This document shows positions 44,189 to 56,489 of a stretch of 64,000 nucleotides of DNA, piece by piece. Under the pieces are notes generated by a model. That model saw only the letters and a list, made by a program, of their open reading frames with translations. It made no database searches and was not told the origin of the DNA. This stretch comes from Cyrtodaria siliqua. Taxonomy: Eukaryota > Mollusca > Bivalvia > Adapedonta > Hiatellidae. Position numbers and translations under genes: made by a program. How positions within the stretch are numbered: position 1 is the first letter of the stretch; every line of letters begins with the position of its first letter. The DNA lies in assembly GCA_037043455.1 (NCBI GenBank), contig JAWPHD010011017.1, positions 23,626 to 87,625 on the forward strand, read 5' to 3'.

Positions 44189-44720
44189 GAAGGCCAGCAG
44201 AGCTTATGGGATGCCGAGTTGTCCGTCGTCCGTCCGTCGTCCGTCCGTTGTCCATCGTCCGTCGTTAACTTTTGTCTCGTTAAGAGGATAGGGCCTTCAT
44301 TTTTCATTCGATCTCTACCAAACTTTAACAGGTTGCTAATATCAATGAAAGCTCGAACAAGTTCGAAAACCAGCCAGATCGGGCCAGTAACAGCGGAGTT
44401 ATGGCCCTTGATTTAGTTAAAAATGCTATATTGCTATATTTTGCCTCGTTAAGACGATACGGCCTTCTTTTTCAACCTATCTTTACCAAACTTTACCACA
44501 TTGTTAATATCAATGAAAGCTCGGATAAGTTCGAAAACCAGCCAGATCAGACCTGTAACAGCGGAGTTATGGTCCTTGATTTAGTTAACAATGCTATATT
44601 GCTATATTTTGCTTCGTTAAGAGGATAGGGCCTTCAGTTTTCACCCTATCTTTACCAAACTTTACCACATTGTTAATTTCAATGAAAGCTCGGACAAGTT
44701 TGAAAACAGCTTCTTTTTTT
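44189..44720 (+). mobile_element. Element-1-type fragment starting at the head-hairpin loop
   Basis: It starts GAAGGCCAGCAGAGCTTATG, i.e. the loop and right arm of the element 1 head hairpin; the left arm is absent. The CGTCCGTCCGTCGTCC microsatellite follows, and then about three ~165-bp units (TGAAAGCTCGRACAAGTTCG, GGAGTTATGGCCCTTGATTT). No tail is found. The twin is at 50489-51020. The 65- and 75-codon frames here are by-products. Confidence 0.75.
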
Positions 44721-44724
44721 CACC

Positions 44725-45840
44725 TTAATAGTACCTGTCGATAATTGCAAGTAATAAAAGACATTGAAATAGTGTTTGCTGTAGTTTTTAAGTGGGTTTA
44801 TGACTTTTATGGTAAAAAAAGGTAATTTTTAAACTTGCCATTTTGAGATTTTTTATCGGAAAAATGGCGATCTATACATCTTAAATTTTAATTTGTTATA
44901 AAGGACCCCAGGACTCGATCTCGCACCATGGGGTATTGTACACTAGCTTACCATGTGTCCTTGTGTTTATTGTAAATTAGTGTGTGCGTGGGTCACCAAA
45001 CTTTATGACAGGATGTTATGTAATATTACATACTTTTATGGCGTACGTTTTTTTTCACTTGCGGTAAACTTGCCTGACAACAGATCAAGATCTAAATCAT
45101 CAACATCAACAAAATAGCCTTTTCGACATTTCTTTTAATGCGAACGAGCAACTTTGAAATGTGAGCACTTTACACTCATTTAGATGATTTTAATAGAGAA
45201 TTTTAATTTTGACCAATTACTTTCGAGTCTGTCAAAAGCTTAGCTAATTAAAAGTTTGTAAATTAGGCGACTTTAAAACCGCGAAGAAACAAACAATAAT
45301 AATGCGTTGTTCAAATTATCATTTACACGTTTGTCGATTTTATTTTTTATTTATATGTGATTGTGTATTTGTTAAGTTTTCAATTGTTAGTTATGACAAG
45401 AGAATACATTAAACACGATATTTTTTATTTCACACAATGCAAACGAACTAGCACAATGTAACTAAAATTGTTTTACATTTTAATCAACTCAAGATGTTGC
45501 CATTTGTTAAATATATATGCGTTATATTTTGTTTGCCGAGTCGAGATTTTCTTTGTTTGTAAAAGCATCAAAACCATCACGATGAAGATTATTTATTTGA
45601 CAATCATCAGGTCTCTCGCTACCCGTCACGAAATCGATAACTGTAGTGTATAATCGATAGCCTTACCTGAACGAAGTTATTTCAGAACATAACAGCGTTA
45701 GTACTGTGGTGTCATATCCCCGTCATATAAAGCCCTGTACACAGTACACAACGCAATCTGCTTTACCCTGAATAAGTGGAAGGTATTATAAACCCTATTT
45801 CTTCAAATATGAGAAAACTGAGTAGAATGTTGAATTTAAT
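44725..45840. other. AT-rich, nothing recognised
   Basis: No element ends or convincing exons are seen. The 61-codon frame at 45468-45653 is hydrophobic and Cys-containing but lacks features. Twin at 51025-52146. Confidence 0.4.
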
Positions 45841-45845
45841 GTTGC

Positions 45846-45885
45846 TTAAAGGGAATGTAGCGCTGTGTTGCTACATTCCCTTTAA
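45846..45885. repeat. Short TTAA-flanked hairpin
   Basis: TTAAAGGGAATGTAGC and GCTACATTCCCTTTAA are perfect inverted repeats around GCTGTGTT. TTAA and AGGG at both ends match the TTAA MITE family, so it may be a minimal internal-deletion derivative. Twin at 52147-52186; a single arm is near 33838. Confidence 0.75.
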
Positions 45886-45954
45886 CGGTTCATCAACAAT
45901 AAAGAGAAAGTACTATACACTTTACTAATACGCACTTGGTATGAACTAGGGTTG

Positions 45955-46050
45955 TATGTCCGCCACGAGGCGACCTCACTCGTGGCAGGTCTTTAGCTCC
46001 ACCGCGGAATGTCTTATCCACTGAGTTACCGATGTACACTAAGAGCACAA
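45955..46050 (-). mobile_element. tRNA-box-containing repeat (SINE-like), minus strand
   Basis: On the minus strand CATCGGTAACTCAGTGGATA carries an A-box-like motif. In the twin at 52256-52351 it reads TAGCTCAGTGG, a perfect A box. No matching B box is found at the usual distance. It is followed by a CCACGAGTGAGGTCGCCTCG palindromic stretch. It is possibly a decayed SINE. Confidence 0.35.
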
Positions 46051-46267
46051 TCCGCCGTGTTCTTATACATGAGGAGGAGGAGCGATATACCGTACTCATA
46101 GAGGTCTAATTACACTAAATCAACAGGATGTGCTCGCCTGGTGCAGTCGAAAGTAGTTCTGTATTAAAGAGTGCTAATCTTTTTTTCTTTACATTTTTTT
46201 TTTACTGCAGTTTCCTGTTATTTTTTGGCTGTAACTGTATACTGGACATGTTCTTGATATTTGAAAA

Positions 46268-49200
46268 TGCATTTCTAAGTTGTTATGTGCATTTTCTAAG
46301 TTGTTATGTGCTTTTCTGAAGTTGTTATGTGCATATTCTAAGTTGTCTTGTGCATTTTCTAAGTTGTTATGTGCATTTTCTAAGTTGTTATGTGCGTTTC
46401 GTAAGTTGTTATGTACATTTAGTAAGTTGTTATGTGCATTTCGTAAGTTGTCTTGTGCAAACTACAAGTCGTCGTTAAGTAGACTTTTTATCGGAATAGG
46501 TTTTGAAGGAAACACCGGTAGAAATGGCGGCTCCAGGAGCGAACGCTATGCTCTGCATACTCTAACACAATTTGACTTTTGACATTATACAATAAATTCT
46601 TAGAACAGAAAATTGATTTCAAAATGTGTAAGGGATTGTCTGATGTGGAGTTAATAAATCTTGGTCTGAAAACAATAGATCGGGTCACAGGTGGCAGTAT
46701 CAGGAGGTGTGGTACAGGTGGCCGTGGGTACGGAAGATACGGGGCGGGGCCGGGAGACAAGGGTGGGGGTCGGAAGACAAGAGGACGGGAGTCTGGAGAG
46801 AAAGAGGCGTGAGGTTTTTAAAATAGCAAGTTTGTAAAAATAAAATGATGAAGAATTATCATAGTTGAGAGTCGTTTTGGGTAAAACAGTCTATATCCTA
46901 TCAAAATCCTTAATTGACCATTATCTTGTCTGCCGTACACGTTCTGTCTCCACGATAGATACGTTTATGGATTTCGTCCCTTGTTTATCAGTACACTGAG
47001 AGAGAAGAGGGAAAAGGGGGCGGAGAAGGGAGATAAGGGAGGGATAAATGGGGGAGGAGGGAGAAAACGACCTCACGTAGCCCTACCCTTCAGTGTTGGG
47101 AACTAACAAATAACAATGATAATCAATCGAAAAATATATTTAAATAAAAGTAATATTAACGTGCTATTTGTTGAAAACAAACATATTTTAAGTTTACCTG
47201 AAAAAAGTCCCAGAGTATTTAAAATATGTTTTCAACAAATAACACGTGAAGTCCAGACTCTATTGAACCTATACCTTTAGGACGTCCTATTGGTTAAAAT
47301 ATGGAGGGCTATAAACCTTAGGACTACACACAAAGACAAACAAGTAACACATTTTTTTTTTATTTATTTATTGTTTTTTTTCAGACCAAGATTTATTAAC
47401 TCCACGTCAGACAATCCCTTACACATTTTTAAATCAGTTTTATGTTCTAAGAATTTATTGTATAATGTACCTAGCCCAATTTCTTTTATCTAGGCATAGC
47501 ATAGCGTCCGCTCCTGGAGCCGCCATTTCTACCGGTGTTTCCTTCAAAACTTATTCCGATAAAAAGTCTACTTAACGACGACTTGTAGTTTGCACAGGAC
47601 AACTTACGAAATGTACATAACAACTCATGAAATGCAAATGACATCTTAGAAAATGCACATTACAACTTAGAAAATGCACATAACAACTTCGAAAATGCAC
47701 AAGACAACTTAGAATATGCACATAACAACCTACCAAATGCACATTACAACTTACGAAATGCACATAACAACTTAGAAAATGCACAAGACAACTTAGAATA
47801 TGCACATAAAAACCTACGAAATGCACATAACAACTTACTAAATGTACATAACAACTTACGAAACGCACATAACAACTTAGAAAATGCACAAGACAACTTA
47901 GAATATGCACATAACAACCTTTGAAATGCACATAACAACTTAGAAAATGCACCTAACAACTTGGAATATGCACATGACAACTTAGAAAATGCACAAGACA
48001 ACTTAGAAAATGCACATGGCAACCTAGAAAATGCACATAACAACTTACTAAATGCACATAACAACTTACTAAATGCACATAACAACTTAGAAAATGCACA
48101 GGACAACTTAGGAAGCGTACTGCACAAGATGCACAAGGCCAACAGAAGGCAGCCGAGGCTTTCCATACATGGGAACTAATGTAATCACTGACAATAACGT
48201 CGACACCACACTTAATACAGGTTTGTACAATAAGCTATACCAGTAACCACTTGTTTAGCTTTATATACACGTAGGTCTATTGTAGATAATGAACAGTTCC
48301 TTTAAAAGTAATGCACCTAGACAAATTGTCTATTTCCCATCTTATCGGTGTGGGTATGGCTTAATTTTTGAAAACTGCAAATGGAAGGTTTTCAAGCAAT
48401 CAATGCTTCCCATGAAATTACGGATGGGGGCGTAATCCGAACGGTCCGGTGTATCAGTTTCAAGTCCACTGGCACCCTCAAGAGGATGTGATATTTATTT
48501 TATTATACCGAACAAATACTCCTAATCACAGATCTACATACTCTGGATTCGAAACATATCGTAAATCCAATTTATCCGCCAAATAATAATTTACCCATGA
48601 TACTTGAGCGTGCAGGTAAGGGTTTTTCGCGCATGCGCGTTGCGCTAAGTTACGCAGCGTCTTACGAATTTATCACCTAGTATACATATCGTTAATTTAT
48701 TTGTTTTAGGAAAATTATTTAAGAAATCTGGCTATTTCAAAGACGAGTTGAAAGACAATTCTGTATTCTATACAGTGATTTTGTTTTAGCTTTACTAAAA
48801 ACAACTAAATAACAAAAAAATACGTTCGTTTGACCGTATGTGAAACCGCGACAGTGAAGTGACAGGGCAAATTAAAATATATATATATATATACATATCG
48901 TTGCTTATATGTTTATTTTGGGAAAAGGTTTTAAGTTAGGTGACAGGTTAAGAGCTAATTTTTTCTTCTATAAAGTGATGTCTGTTATCCATAAAAAGGA
49001 TAAGCAAATGAGTCAAATTAAATAGGGCGAAAAAGGAAGTCTCGCAAATTCTCGGACAGAAAGCCCGAGATCAGGTCACGTGATAGTCATCGTCTTCAAC
49101 CGCCATTTTGGAAAATTTTGATAACAACGCTGAGTAGATTGATGTCGATAAATAGCAAAATAGCGCTTTATATAAGGAATTATCGAGTAAGTATTAGTTC

Positions 49201-52200
49201 AGTACGATTATTTTAATAAGGAAGTGTTTATTTTCCATATGTTTTTCGTTAGTGTAGTTTTATTTTGATATTGCTAATGCAATTCTACCGATTCTCGGCA
49301 GTGTGATGTTAGCGGTTGGGGAAATCGTATTTTTTCGAATATTGATATAAAACATGATTTTCTTTGGACGAAATAAGTTTTTGATTATAAATGTTATCGT
49401 TATATGACTTGGTTATTAAAATTTAATAAATTACATATTGATATCGATACCATTCCTTCACGTTTTTTTCTGTTTTAAATTTCACTTTGAAGCCAGAAAA
49501 AAAAACGATGTTGTTACCGCCTTTTTAATAGTAATAAATACTGATAAATGTGATCGTTTGAGAGCAACAAACACAATTAAGAGAATAAAGCAGCAGACTC
49601 GATTTTATTGAGTCTGTTCATGAGAAGTAATGAAAGAAGCAACACTTCTCACGCCCCCTAGCACCGGCTTAAGCGGTATTCTACTTCAAAGCCACCTAAA
49701 TTGGGCTCGTTGGTCCCAAAGGACCAGTAAAAATAACACTACTGATTCGTAGCACGGGAAGACTTTTTACAGCCGCCACACTATCATATTCTATTTTTAA
49801 AACATACACATCTTTGTGTTCTTATATAATTTGTATAGTGCATGGTTAACTTTATTTCATACCAAGCATTATAAAAATAAATAATTCAGCTTTCAAATGG
49901 GCAATATATTTCTTATTATAATTCATTTTGAAAATTTAAAAAACACTAGTGTGTTAATGCCTTTTTAATACAAAGGCACTTAATCATGTTCTATTTTTAA
50001 AAAAATACACATATCTGTGTTCTTATATAATTTTTATATTGCGTGGTAACCTTTGTTTCATCATACAAAGCATTATATTTTTTTCTTCAGCTTTCAAATG
50101 AGCAGATTAATTCTCCTAATAAATAGTTATAAATAGTTATATATAAAGGCACACAATTGTTATTTTTTTTATTTCAAACAAAACATTTTATATGTTTACT
50201 TTTAACAGCTTTCAAAGGAGTGCAATATTCTTTAAAAAAATATCATTTTGAAAACTTACAACATATTACTGTGTTATCGCCTTTTTAATAAAAAAGCACA
50301 CAGTCATGTTCTTTTTAAAGACTACATACATATTTGTGTTCTTATAGGGCCTATAGTTATTATACTGCATTGTTACCTTTATTTCAAACATTTGTTTTCC
50401 AGAGGCACATATCTTGATTCTTCGATCGAGGAGCTGATGTTGTCGAGAAGTTTGCATATTTAATTTTCACCCTCGTCCCAGAAGTCACGAAGGCCAGCAG
50501 AGCTTATGGGATGCCGAGTTGTCCGTCGTCCGTCCGTCGTCCGTCCGTTGTCCATCGTCCGTCGTTAACTTTTGTCTCGTTAAGAGGATAGGGCCTTCAT
50601 TTTTCATTCGATCTCTACCAAACTTTAACAGGTTGCTAATATCAATGAAAGCTCGAACAAGTTCGAAAACCAGCCAGATCGGGCCAGTAACAGCGGAGTT
50701 ATGGCCCTTGATTTAGTTAAAAATGCTATATTGCTATATTTTGCCTCGTTAAGACGATACGGCCTTCTTTTTCATCCTATCTTTACCAAACTTTACCACA
50801 TTGTTACTATCAATGAAAGCTCGGATAAGTTCGAAAACCAGCCAGATCAGACCTGTAACAGCGGAGTTATGGTCCTTGATTTAGTTAACAATGCTATATT
50901 GCTATATTTTGCTTCGTTAAGAGGATAGGGCCTTCAGTTTTCACCCTATCTTTACCAAACTTTACCACATTGTTAATTTCAATGAAAGCTCGGACAAGTT
51001 TGAAAACAGCTTCTTTTTTTCACCTTAATAGTACCTGTCGATAATTGCAAGTAATAAAAGACATTGAAATAGTGTTTGCTGTAGTTTTTAAGTGGGTTTA
51101 TGACTTTTATGGTAAGAAAAAGGTAATTTTTAAACTTGCCATTTTGAGATTTTTTATCGGAAAAATGGCGATCTATACATCTTAAATTTTAATTTGTTAT
51201 AAAGGACCCCAGGACTCGATCTCGCACCATGGGGTATTGTACACTAGCTTACCATGTGTCCTTGTGTTTATTGTAAATTAGTGTGTGCGTGGGTCACCAA
51301 ACTTTATGACAGGATGTTATGTAATATTACATACTTTTATGGCGTACGTTTTTTTTCACTTGCGGTAAACTTGCCTGACAACAGATCAAGATCTAAATCA
51401 TCAACATCAACAAAATAGCCTTTTCGACATTTCTTTTAATGCGAACGAGCAACTTTGAAATGTGAGCACTTTACACTCATTTAGATGATTTTAATAGAGA
51501 ATTTTAATTTTGACCAATTACTTTCGAGTCTGTCAAAAGCTTAGCTAATTAAAAGTTTGTAAATTAGGCGACTTTAAAACCGCGAAGAAACAAACAATAA
51601 TAATGCGTTGTTCAAATTATCATTTACACGTTTGTCGATTTTATTTTTTATTTATATGTGATTGTGTATTTGTTAAGTTTTCAATTGTTAGTTATGACAA
51701 GAGAATACATTAAACACGATATCTTTTATTTCACACAATGCAAACGAATTAGCACAATGTAACTAAAATTGTTTTACATTTTAATCAACTCAAGATGTTG
51801 CCATTTGTTAAATATATATGCGTTATATTTTGTTTGCCGAGTCGAGATTTTCTTTGTTTGTAAAAGCATCAAAACCATCACGATGAAGATTATTTATTTG
51901 ACAATCATCAGGTCTCTCGCTACCCGTCACGAAATCGATAACTGTAGTGTATAATCGATAGCCTTACCTGAACGAAGTTATTTCAGAACATAACAGCGTT
52001 AGTACTGTGGTGTCATATCCCCGTCATATAAAGCCCTGTACACAGTACACAACGCAATCTGCTTTACCCTGAATAAGTGGAAGGTATTATAAACCCTATT
52101 TCTTCAAATATGAGAAAACTGAGTGGAATGTTGAATTTAATGTTGCTTAAAGGGAATGTAGCGCTGTGTTGCTACATTCCCTTTAACGGTTCATCAACAA

Positions 52201-52568
52201 TAAAGAGAAAGTACTATACACTTTACTAATACGCACTTGGTATGAACTAGGGTTGTATGTCCGCCACGAGGCGACCCCACTCGTGGCAGGTCTTTAGCTC
52301 CACCGCGGAATGTCTTATCCACTGAGCTACCGATGTGCACTAAGAGCACAATCCGCCGTGTTCTTATACATGAGGAGGAGGAGCGATAAACCGTACTCAT
52401 AGAGGTCTAATTACACTAAATCAACAGGATGTGCTCGCCTGGTGCAGTCGAAAGTAGTTCTGTATTAAAGAGTGCTAATCTTTTTTTCTTTAATTTTTTT
52501 TTTTACTGCAGTTTCCTGTTATTTTTTGGCTGTAACTGTATACTGGACATGTTCTTGATATTTGAAAA
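46268..52568 (+). repeat. ~6.3-kb direct tandem duplication, copy 2
   Basis: Near-identical to 39970-46267, with offsets growing from 6298 to 6301 bp through tiny indels. The junction and both outer boundaries share TGCA (39970, 46268, 52569). Features repeat at the same relative places: partial left array 46268-46465, captured fragment 46522-46810, right-arm fragment 47383-47538 (minus), right array 47588-48114, candidate exons 48488-48789, promoter-like cluster ~48629-49188, element-1-like fragment 50489-51020, hairpin 52147-52186. Confidence 0.97.
52147..52186. repeat. Short TTAA-flanked hairpin, copy 2
   Basis: Identical to 45846-45885, within the second copy of the 6.3-kb duplication. 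Confidence 0.75.
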
Positions 52569-52572
52569 TGCA

Positions 52573-52875
52573 GCTCATCATGTTTTTGACAGTTTTTGAT
52601 ATAAATTTGAGAAGTGAAAGTAGACAGGGTATGAAATTCCAAAGGGTAAAAATAGTGTTGACCTTTGACCCGGTGTTAGTATACAACTGCAGAAATGTTT
52701 CTTAGAAGGTATTAAACCCCCTATTTCCTTGTTGATGTTTAATAGCAGACATGTTTATTTGCTTGATAAAGTAAGTTTCCCAGCATTCTAACGAGGTTTG
52801 AGTTTTTAACAGGTTGTCAAAATACTAACTTTACTATGGAAGGGCAATGGAGACTCATTTACGCTATTATAACCT
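52573..52875. other. Unique right flank of the duplication, nothing recognised
   Basis: It starts GCTCATCATGTTTTTGACAG directly after the last TGCA. No repeats or frames of note. Confidence 0.5.
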
Positions 52876-52878
52876 AGA

Positions 52879-53071
52879 TGACCGGTAAAAGACGGTTAAT
52901 TTGCCGGGACCGGTAAAAGACGGTTAATTTGCTGGGATATCATATATCAACATACCAAATTAGTTTTCACAATCTATGTATAATGTTTTGATCACAAAAA
53001 ATAAGTTAACATTTAACACCTCCTACCCGAGACCGGCAAGTCCCGGCAAATTAACCGTCTTTTACCGGTCA
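52879..53071. mobile_element. Small MITE with ~30-bp terminal inverted repeats
   Basis: The left end TGACCGGTAAAAGACGGTTA plus ATTTGCCGGGA mirrors the right end TCCCGGCAAATTAACCGTCT plus TTTACCGGTCA. The left terminal repeat is itself duplicated in tandem (GACCGGTAAAAGACGGTTAA at 52880 and again near 52909). The interior is AT-rich and non-coding. Superfamily undetermined. Confidence 0.8.
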
Positions 53072-53379
53072 CCTACTCATACATGCATAATACACTGCTG
53101 TGTCCTGAGTGAGAGGAAGGAACTATCCAGTACACAGAATTACGGGTATTAAATGACGTTTTACGTCCATTTAACACATCATGAGGACTGCAACATCTGA
53201 GGGAGATGATATGATGGATGAAATTTCCCATCATATAGGATAATCCTTAGGAACGCAAACTCTAAAATAGGCAAAAAAATAAAACAACACCGAACTAATA
53301 TAAATCGTTTTGTTTAATGTAAGACCCACCTTTATGGGTAGGTAGTGGAACAGCAAATCAAAAGCTGGTTGGGTTGTCT

Positions 53380-53605
53380 AGGTAACATAGTCAGTAACGG
53401 ACTCTCTTGTCACCAGTGCAAACCGGACTCGATTCTCCGTGTCGTCGTTGAGGGAGATTAAGCCCGCTCAGACAAAGGTTTTGCCCGGGTGGTCGGTTTC
53501 CTCCCTCAACAAGACCAGGCTAATGCTGTCTTCCCCTCCATCAAGAGTGATTTGTAAAAGCTGTATAGCTTGTTACGAAATCGTTGTACAATAAAGTGTA
53601 TTCTC
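53380..53605 (+). mobile_element. SINE-like element
   Basis: GTTGGGTTGTCTAGGTAACATAG is A-box-like. GGACTCGATTCTCCG about 50 bp on is B-box-like. The body contains AGGGAGATTAAGCCCGCTCA and CGGTTTCCTCCCTCAAC. The tail TTACGAAATCGTTGTACAAT plus AAAG resembles the tail at 14515. Boundaries are approximate. Confidence 0.5.
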
Positions 53606-53837
53606 CACCTTGTTTATGGTTTGCCGTTAAATAAATGGTAACATAGTGAATAGTTCAACTGAACATGGCGAAATGTAAACGAAGGTTATAATTAAACACG
53701 ACATTATTCCATTTTGTCAAGGATATTGGCAATATGTCTCGGACAGTATATTGAAGTAAACAGGTGTAGTTTTACTCGTATGTAGCATCATAAATACCCT
53801 TATATCATTTCTGTTGAAATATTACCTAAAATACACG

Positions 53838-53946
53838 AAAACTGTCCGGAGTGGCACCTGAGGTCTTCCTCCACCAATGGAAGCTGGAAAAGTCGCCATA
53901 TGACCTTAGCTGTTGGTGCGACTTTAAAATATAATTCCAATTCTAA
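53838..53946 (+). mobile_element. Retroelement 3' end fragment
   Basis: The phrases TCTTCCTCCACCAATGGAAG, CTGGAAAAGTCGCCATATGA and TGTTGGTGCGACTTTAAAAT match a conserved 3' end very frequent in mollusc genomes as I recall it (non-LTR retrotransposon or its SINE). Only the last ~100 bp are here. Confidence 0.5.
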
Positions 53947-53949
53947 TTA

Positions 53950-55170
53950 GTCTGAATGGGCTCGACTGCTTTGATAGTGCTGAAAAACTACTGATAGTAG
54001 ACTCGAACTGAAAAACAACCGATATAACTTTATTTTAAAATGTTCATTCTATGTTTTGTATATTTAGTTATGTACTACCTACAGAGTTATGGCCATAACA
54101 CCTTTAATCTATATAATATTCTACGAGTTGTTTTAACTAATTTACTTAGCAAACAGTCGCCGATGCAACAATATTGAATACAAAAGTATCACCTACCATG
54201 TATCGTATTGGAACGCGCCGAGAATATTTATGGCAGTTCCTGGTCAGGTTGATTAGCTCGGCTGATGCGTCTGCTCTATATGCATCTGTGTCCAAGATAA
54301 ATTAATCTTCATGATATAGAAGTGTTCATACTGGAGGTTCAGAAAGTTCCCGTTTCATGGTATAGAATTCTTAGTTTCTTACTACGCTGTATAGAGGAGT
54401 AGCCAGTATTGACAAAGAAATACTCCAGAAAACTTCTTCGGTAGTTGTCTAGACTCCTGAACCGTTCGACCTCCTTTGTTTGAGCATCCAGGTGTTGGTC
54501 ACTGTCGAAAAGTTTCTGTTTCTTTGCTGGTAATTGACAACTTGTTTTTGTCTTTCTCCGGCCCAGGAACTCATCCTCTAGTTAAAAATCCCCCGCACAC
54601 TTCTTTGGTTTAAATCTTAAACCTAATTGCCGAATCTCTCGAAGGATTCTGATAGGTTTGTCAAATGGTTGTCGGAATAAATTACCAGTATTAAACTGAC
54701 TGTCTTCCAATTGAATTCCCATAACATTTAATGCATGATTCTGGCATTCTGAAATGTTACCGATGTGTTACATAGGCCAAATCCCATCTTCAGATGTTTA
54801 TATAGACACACGTTTGTTACAAATGTAGTAATTCGTTGATGGAACAAGTACTAATTTTACACACGATTTGATTATAATAGTCATACGCAAGTTTCTTGTT
54901 ATAAGGACCAATACCTGGTTGATAATCGGAAAAAAAATCAGAAAATAAATTGCGGACGATTTCTACTTTCAGTATGAAGTGTAAATTCTGTCCCCCATAT
55001 AAAATACATAATTGTCCAACTTAATATAAAATTATTCCGCACACGCGTTTTATATTCCTTTCATCAAATTGGACACGTGAATGGCCTGTGTAGAAACATA
55101 CACAATACCCAACATGTGATATACTGTATGACAATGGCCTGGGTATGTTATGAATATAATAATATTATGA
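53950..55170. other. Nothing recognised
   Basis: AT-rich with no open frame of note, repeat or element end. Confidence 0.45.
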
Positions 55171-55177
55171 CCACATT

Positions 55178-55312
55178 ACCTGATCGTATGTGTCATACTG
55201 TGTGACAACTGCCTGGGTGTTACCTGATCGTATGTGTCATACTGTGTGACAACTGCCTGGGTGTTACCTGATCGAATGTGTCATACTGTGTGACAACTGC
55301 CCGGGTGTGCTT
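55178..55312 (+). repeat. 44-bp tandem repeat, three copies
   Basis: ACCTGATCGTATGTGTCATA followed by CTGTGTGACAACTGCCTGGGTGTT is repeated three times, the last with GAATGTG and CCCGGGTGT changes. A diverged upstream relative (ATACTGTATGACAATGGCCT) is at about 55121. Confidence 0.85.
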
Positions 55313-55319
55313 TATCTAT

Positions 55320-55805
55320 AGATATAACATACACGGCATTACGTCAAACCTGCGGGAGGGGCTAACACGATGTATGCATTCCCCCTAAAATCTTAAAAAT
55401 TCAAACGTATATGTTTTGTACTCTGAAAGATCAATTTAACAACATCGGTGGAGTAAGAAAGTTTCAGGCATTTGGTTAGACTTGAAATTGACAAATGATT
55501 ATATTTTCTATTCACAAGAGCCTAAACATATCGAATGAGCCTAAACATGGTATGTTATTTAGTATGGTTTATGTTATATATACACTTTGCATAGTAATGT
55601 ATGCACATTTATATAAAAGTATACTATTCTAGGTTACGCACCAGGGTAAATTAAAATATTGTACGCCCGATTCTATTCAAAATATATGGTCAATTCAAAT
55701 GTTTGTACTGAACAACATGATGCTAACAAAATATTTTGTTTGATATGTCATTTCTATTACTAAATGGAACATTTTTAATTCTTCTAGAGAAATCCTGCTG
55801 TTCAC
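55320..55805. other. Nothing recognised
   Basis: AT-rich, no features on either strand. Confidence 0.45.
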
Positions 55806-55809
55806 CCTT

Positions 55810-55960
55810 TTAAGGGACACACGGCAATTTTGATCTTTGGAAAAACACCGCGTTCCGTTAATATTTCTACTTAACTTACATTTGTTCAATCATTATTATT
55901 AATTATAAGACTAGTTTGAAACAAACTGTTTTTGCATATTATTATTTGTTGATTATATTA
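55810..55960 (-). mobile_element. Half TTAA MITE (family of 8886)
   Basis: TTAAGGGACACACGGCAATT and ATTTGTTCAATCATTATTAT match the reverse complement of the right half of the MITE at 8886-9188. The other end is not recognisable, so this is a truncated or recombined copy. Confidence 0.65.
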
Positions 55961-56142
55961 TAGGCTAAGTTATGACCTTTGACTGCACACTTTCAAGACA
56001 CAAAAGGGGTCCGACAAACACAATCTTCTCTTGCCTCTGAGATTATTCAGTAAATTTGTACCCTGACCCCTATATTCCTGTGCCTATGCGTAATAGTAAT
56101 AAGGAGTTTCTTATGCACCACGTTGTAATCTGCACTAGCGGA

Positions 56143-56482
56143 TGCAGCTGTGGGGAAGTGTGGGGGGATGGGTGGGGGGGGGGGGCGCATCCGGCGCGCG
56201 CCCCCTCTAAAAATTGTATGTCCATGTTACTGTAGATAAAATATCAAACAATTTCGATACGCCCTCAATATAAAAAAATGTCTCGCTCGCTTCTTTCGCT
56301 CGACGCATAATGGATAATCAGTGTTAAAAGGATTTAACACATTGTTAAATCCTTTTATTTGAAAACGGACTTTTTTAACCTAACAATGCACTACCGCAAC
56401 CGTTTTATGAGGCTAGTAACGGACCCGAAAATTGACCAAAATCTTACGCCCCACTAAGCCGAAATCCTGGATCCGCCCCTGA
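56143..56482 (-). mobile_element. GGCGGAT-type DNA element, short copy
   Basis: The right side CCGAAATCCTGGATCCGCCC is the inverted end also seen at 15664. The left side CTAGCGGATGCAGCTGTGG with a long G run and GCGCATCCGGCGCGCGCCCC is the other end. The interior holds one inverted copy of the ~170-bp unit (CCATGTTACTGTAGATAAAA, TCGCTCGACGCATAATGG, TTTTATTTGAAAACGGACTT). It also has a short AT hairpin GGATTTAACACATTGTTAAATCC. Confidence 0.65.
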
Positions 56483-56489
56483 TCTGCAC

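Larger units (their letters stand above)
39970..46267 (+). repeat. ~6.3-kb direct tandem duplication, copy 1
   Basis: It begins TGCATTTCTAAGTTGTTATG inside the 21-bp array and ends CTTGATATTTGAAAA. It matches 46268-52568 almost base for base. I noted a few dozen differences at most, for example AACAGACAATTG versus AACAGAAAATTG at 40310 and an AT-to-TT-type change at 42286-42291. It holds half of the left array, the foldback spacer, the right arm, the candidate exons, the promoter-like cluster, the old tandem repeats, the element-1-like fragment and the tRNA-box repeat. Confidence 0.97.
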
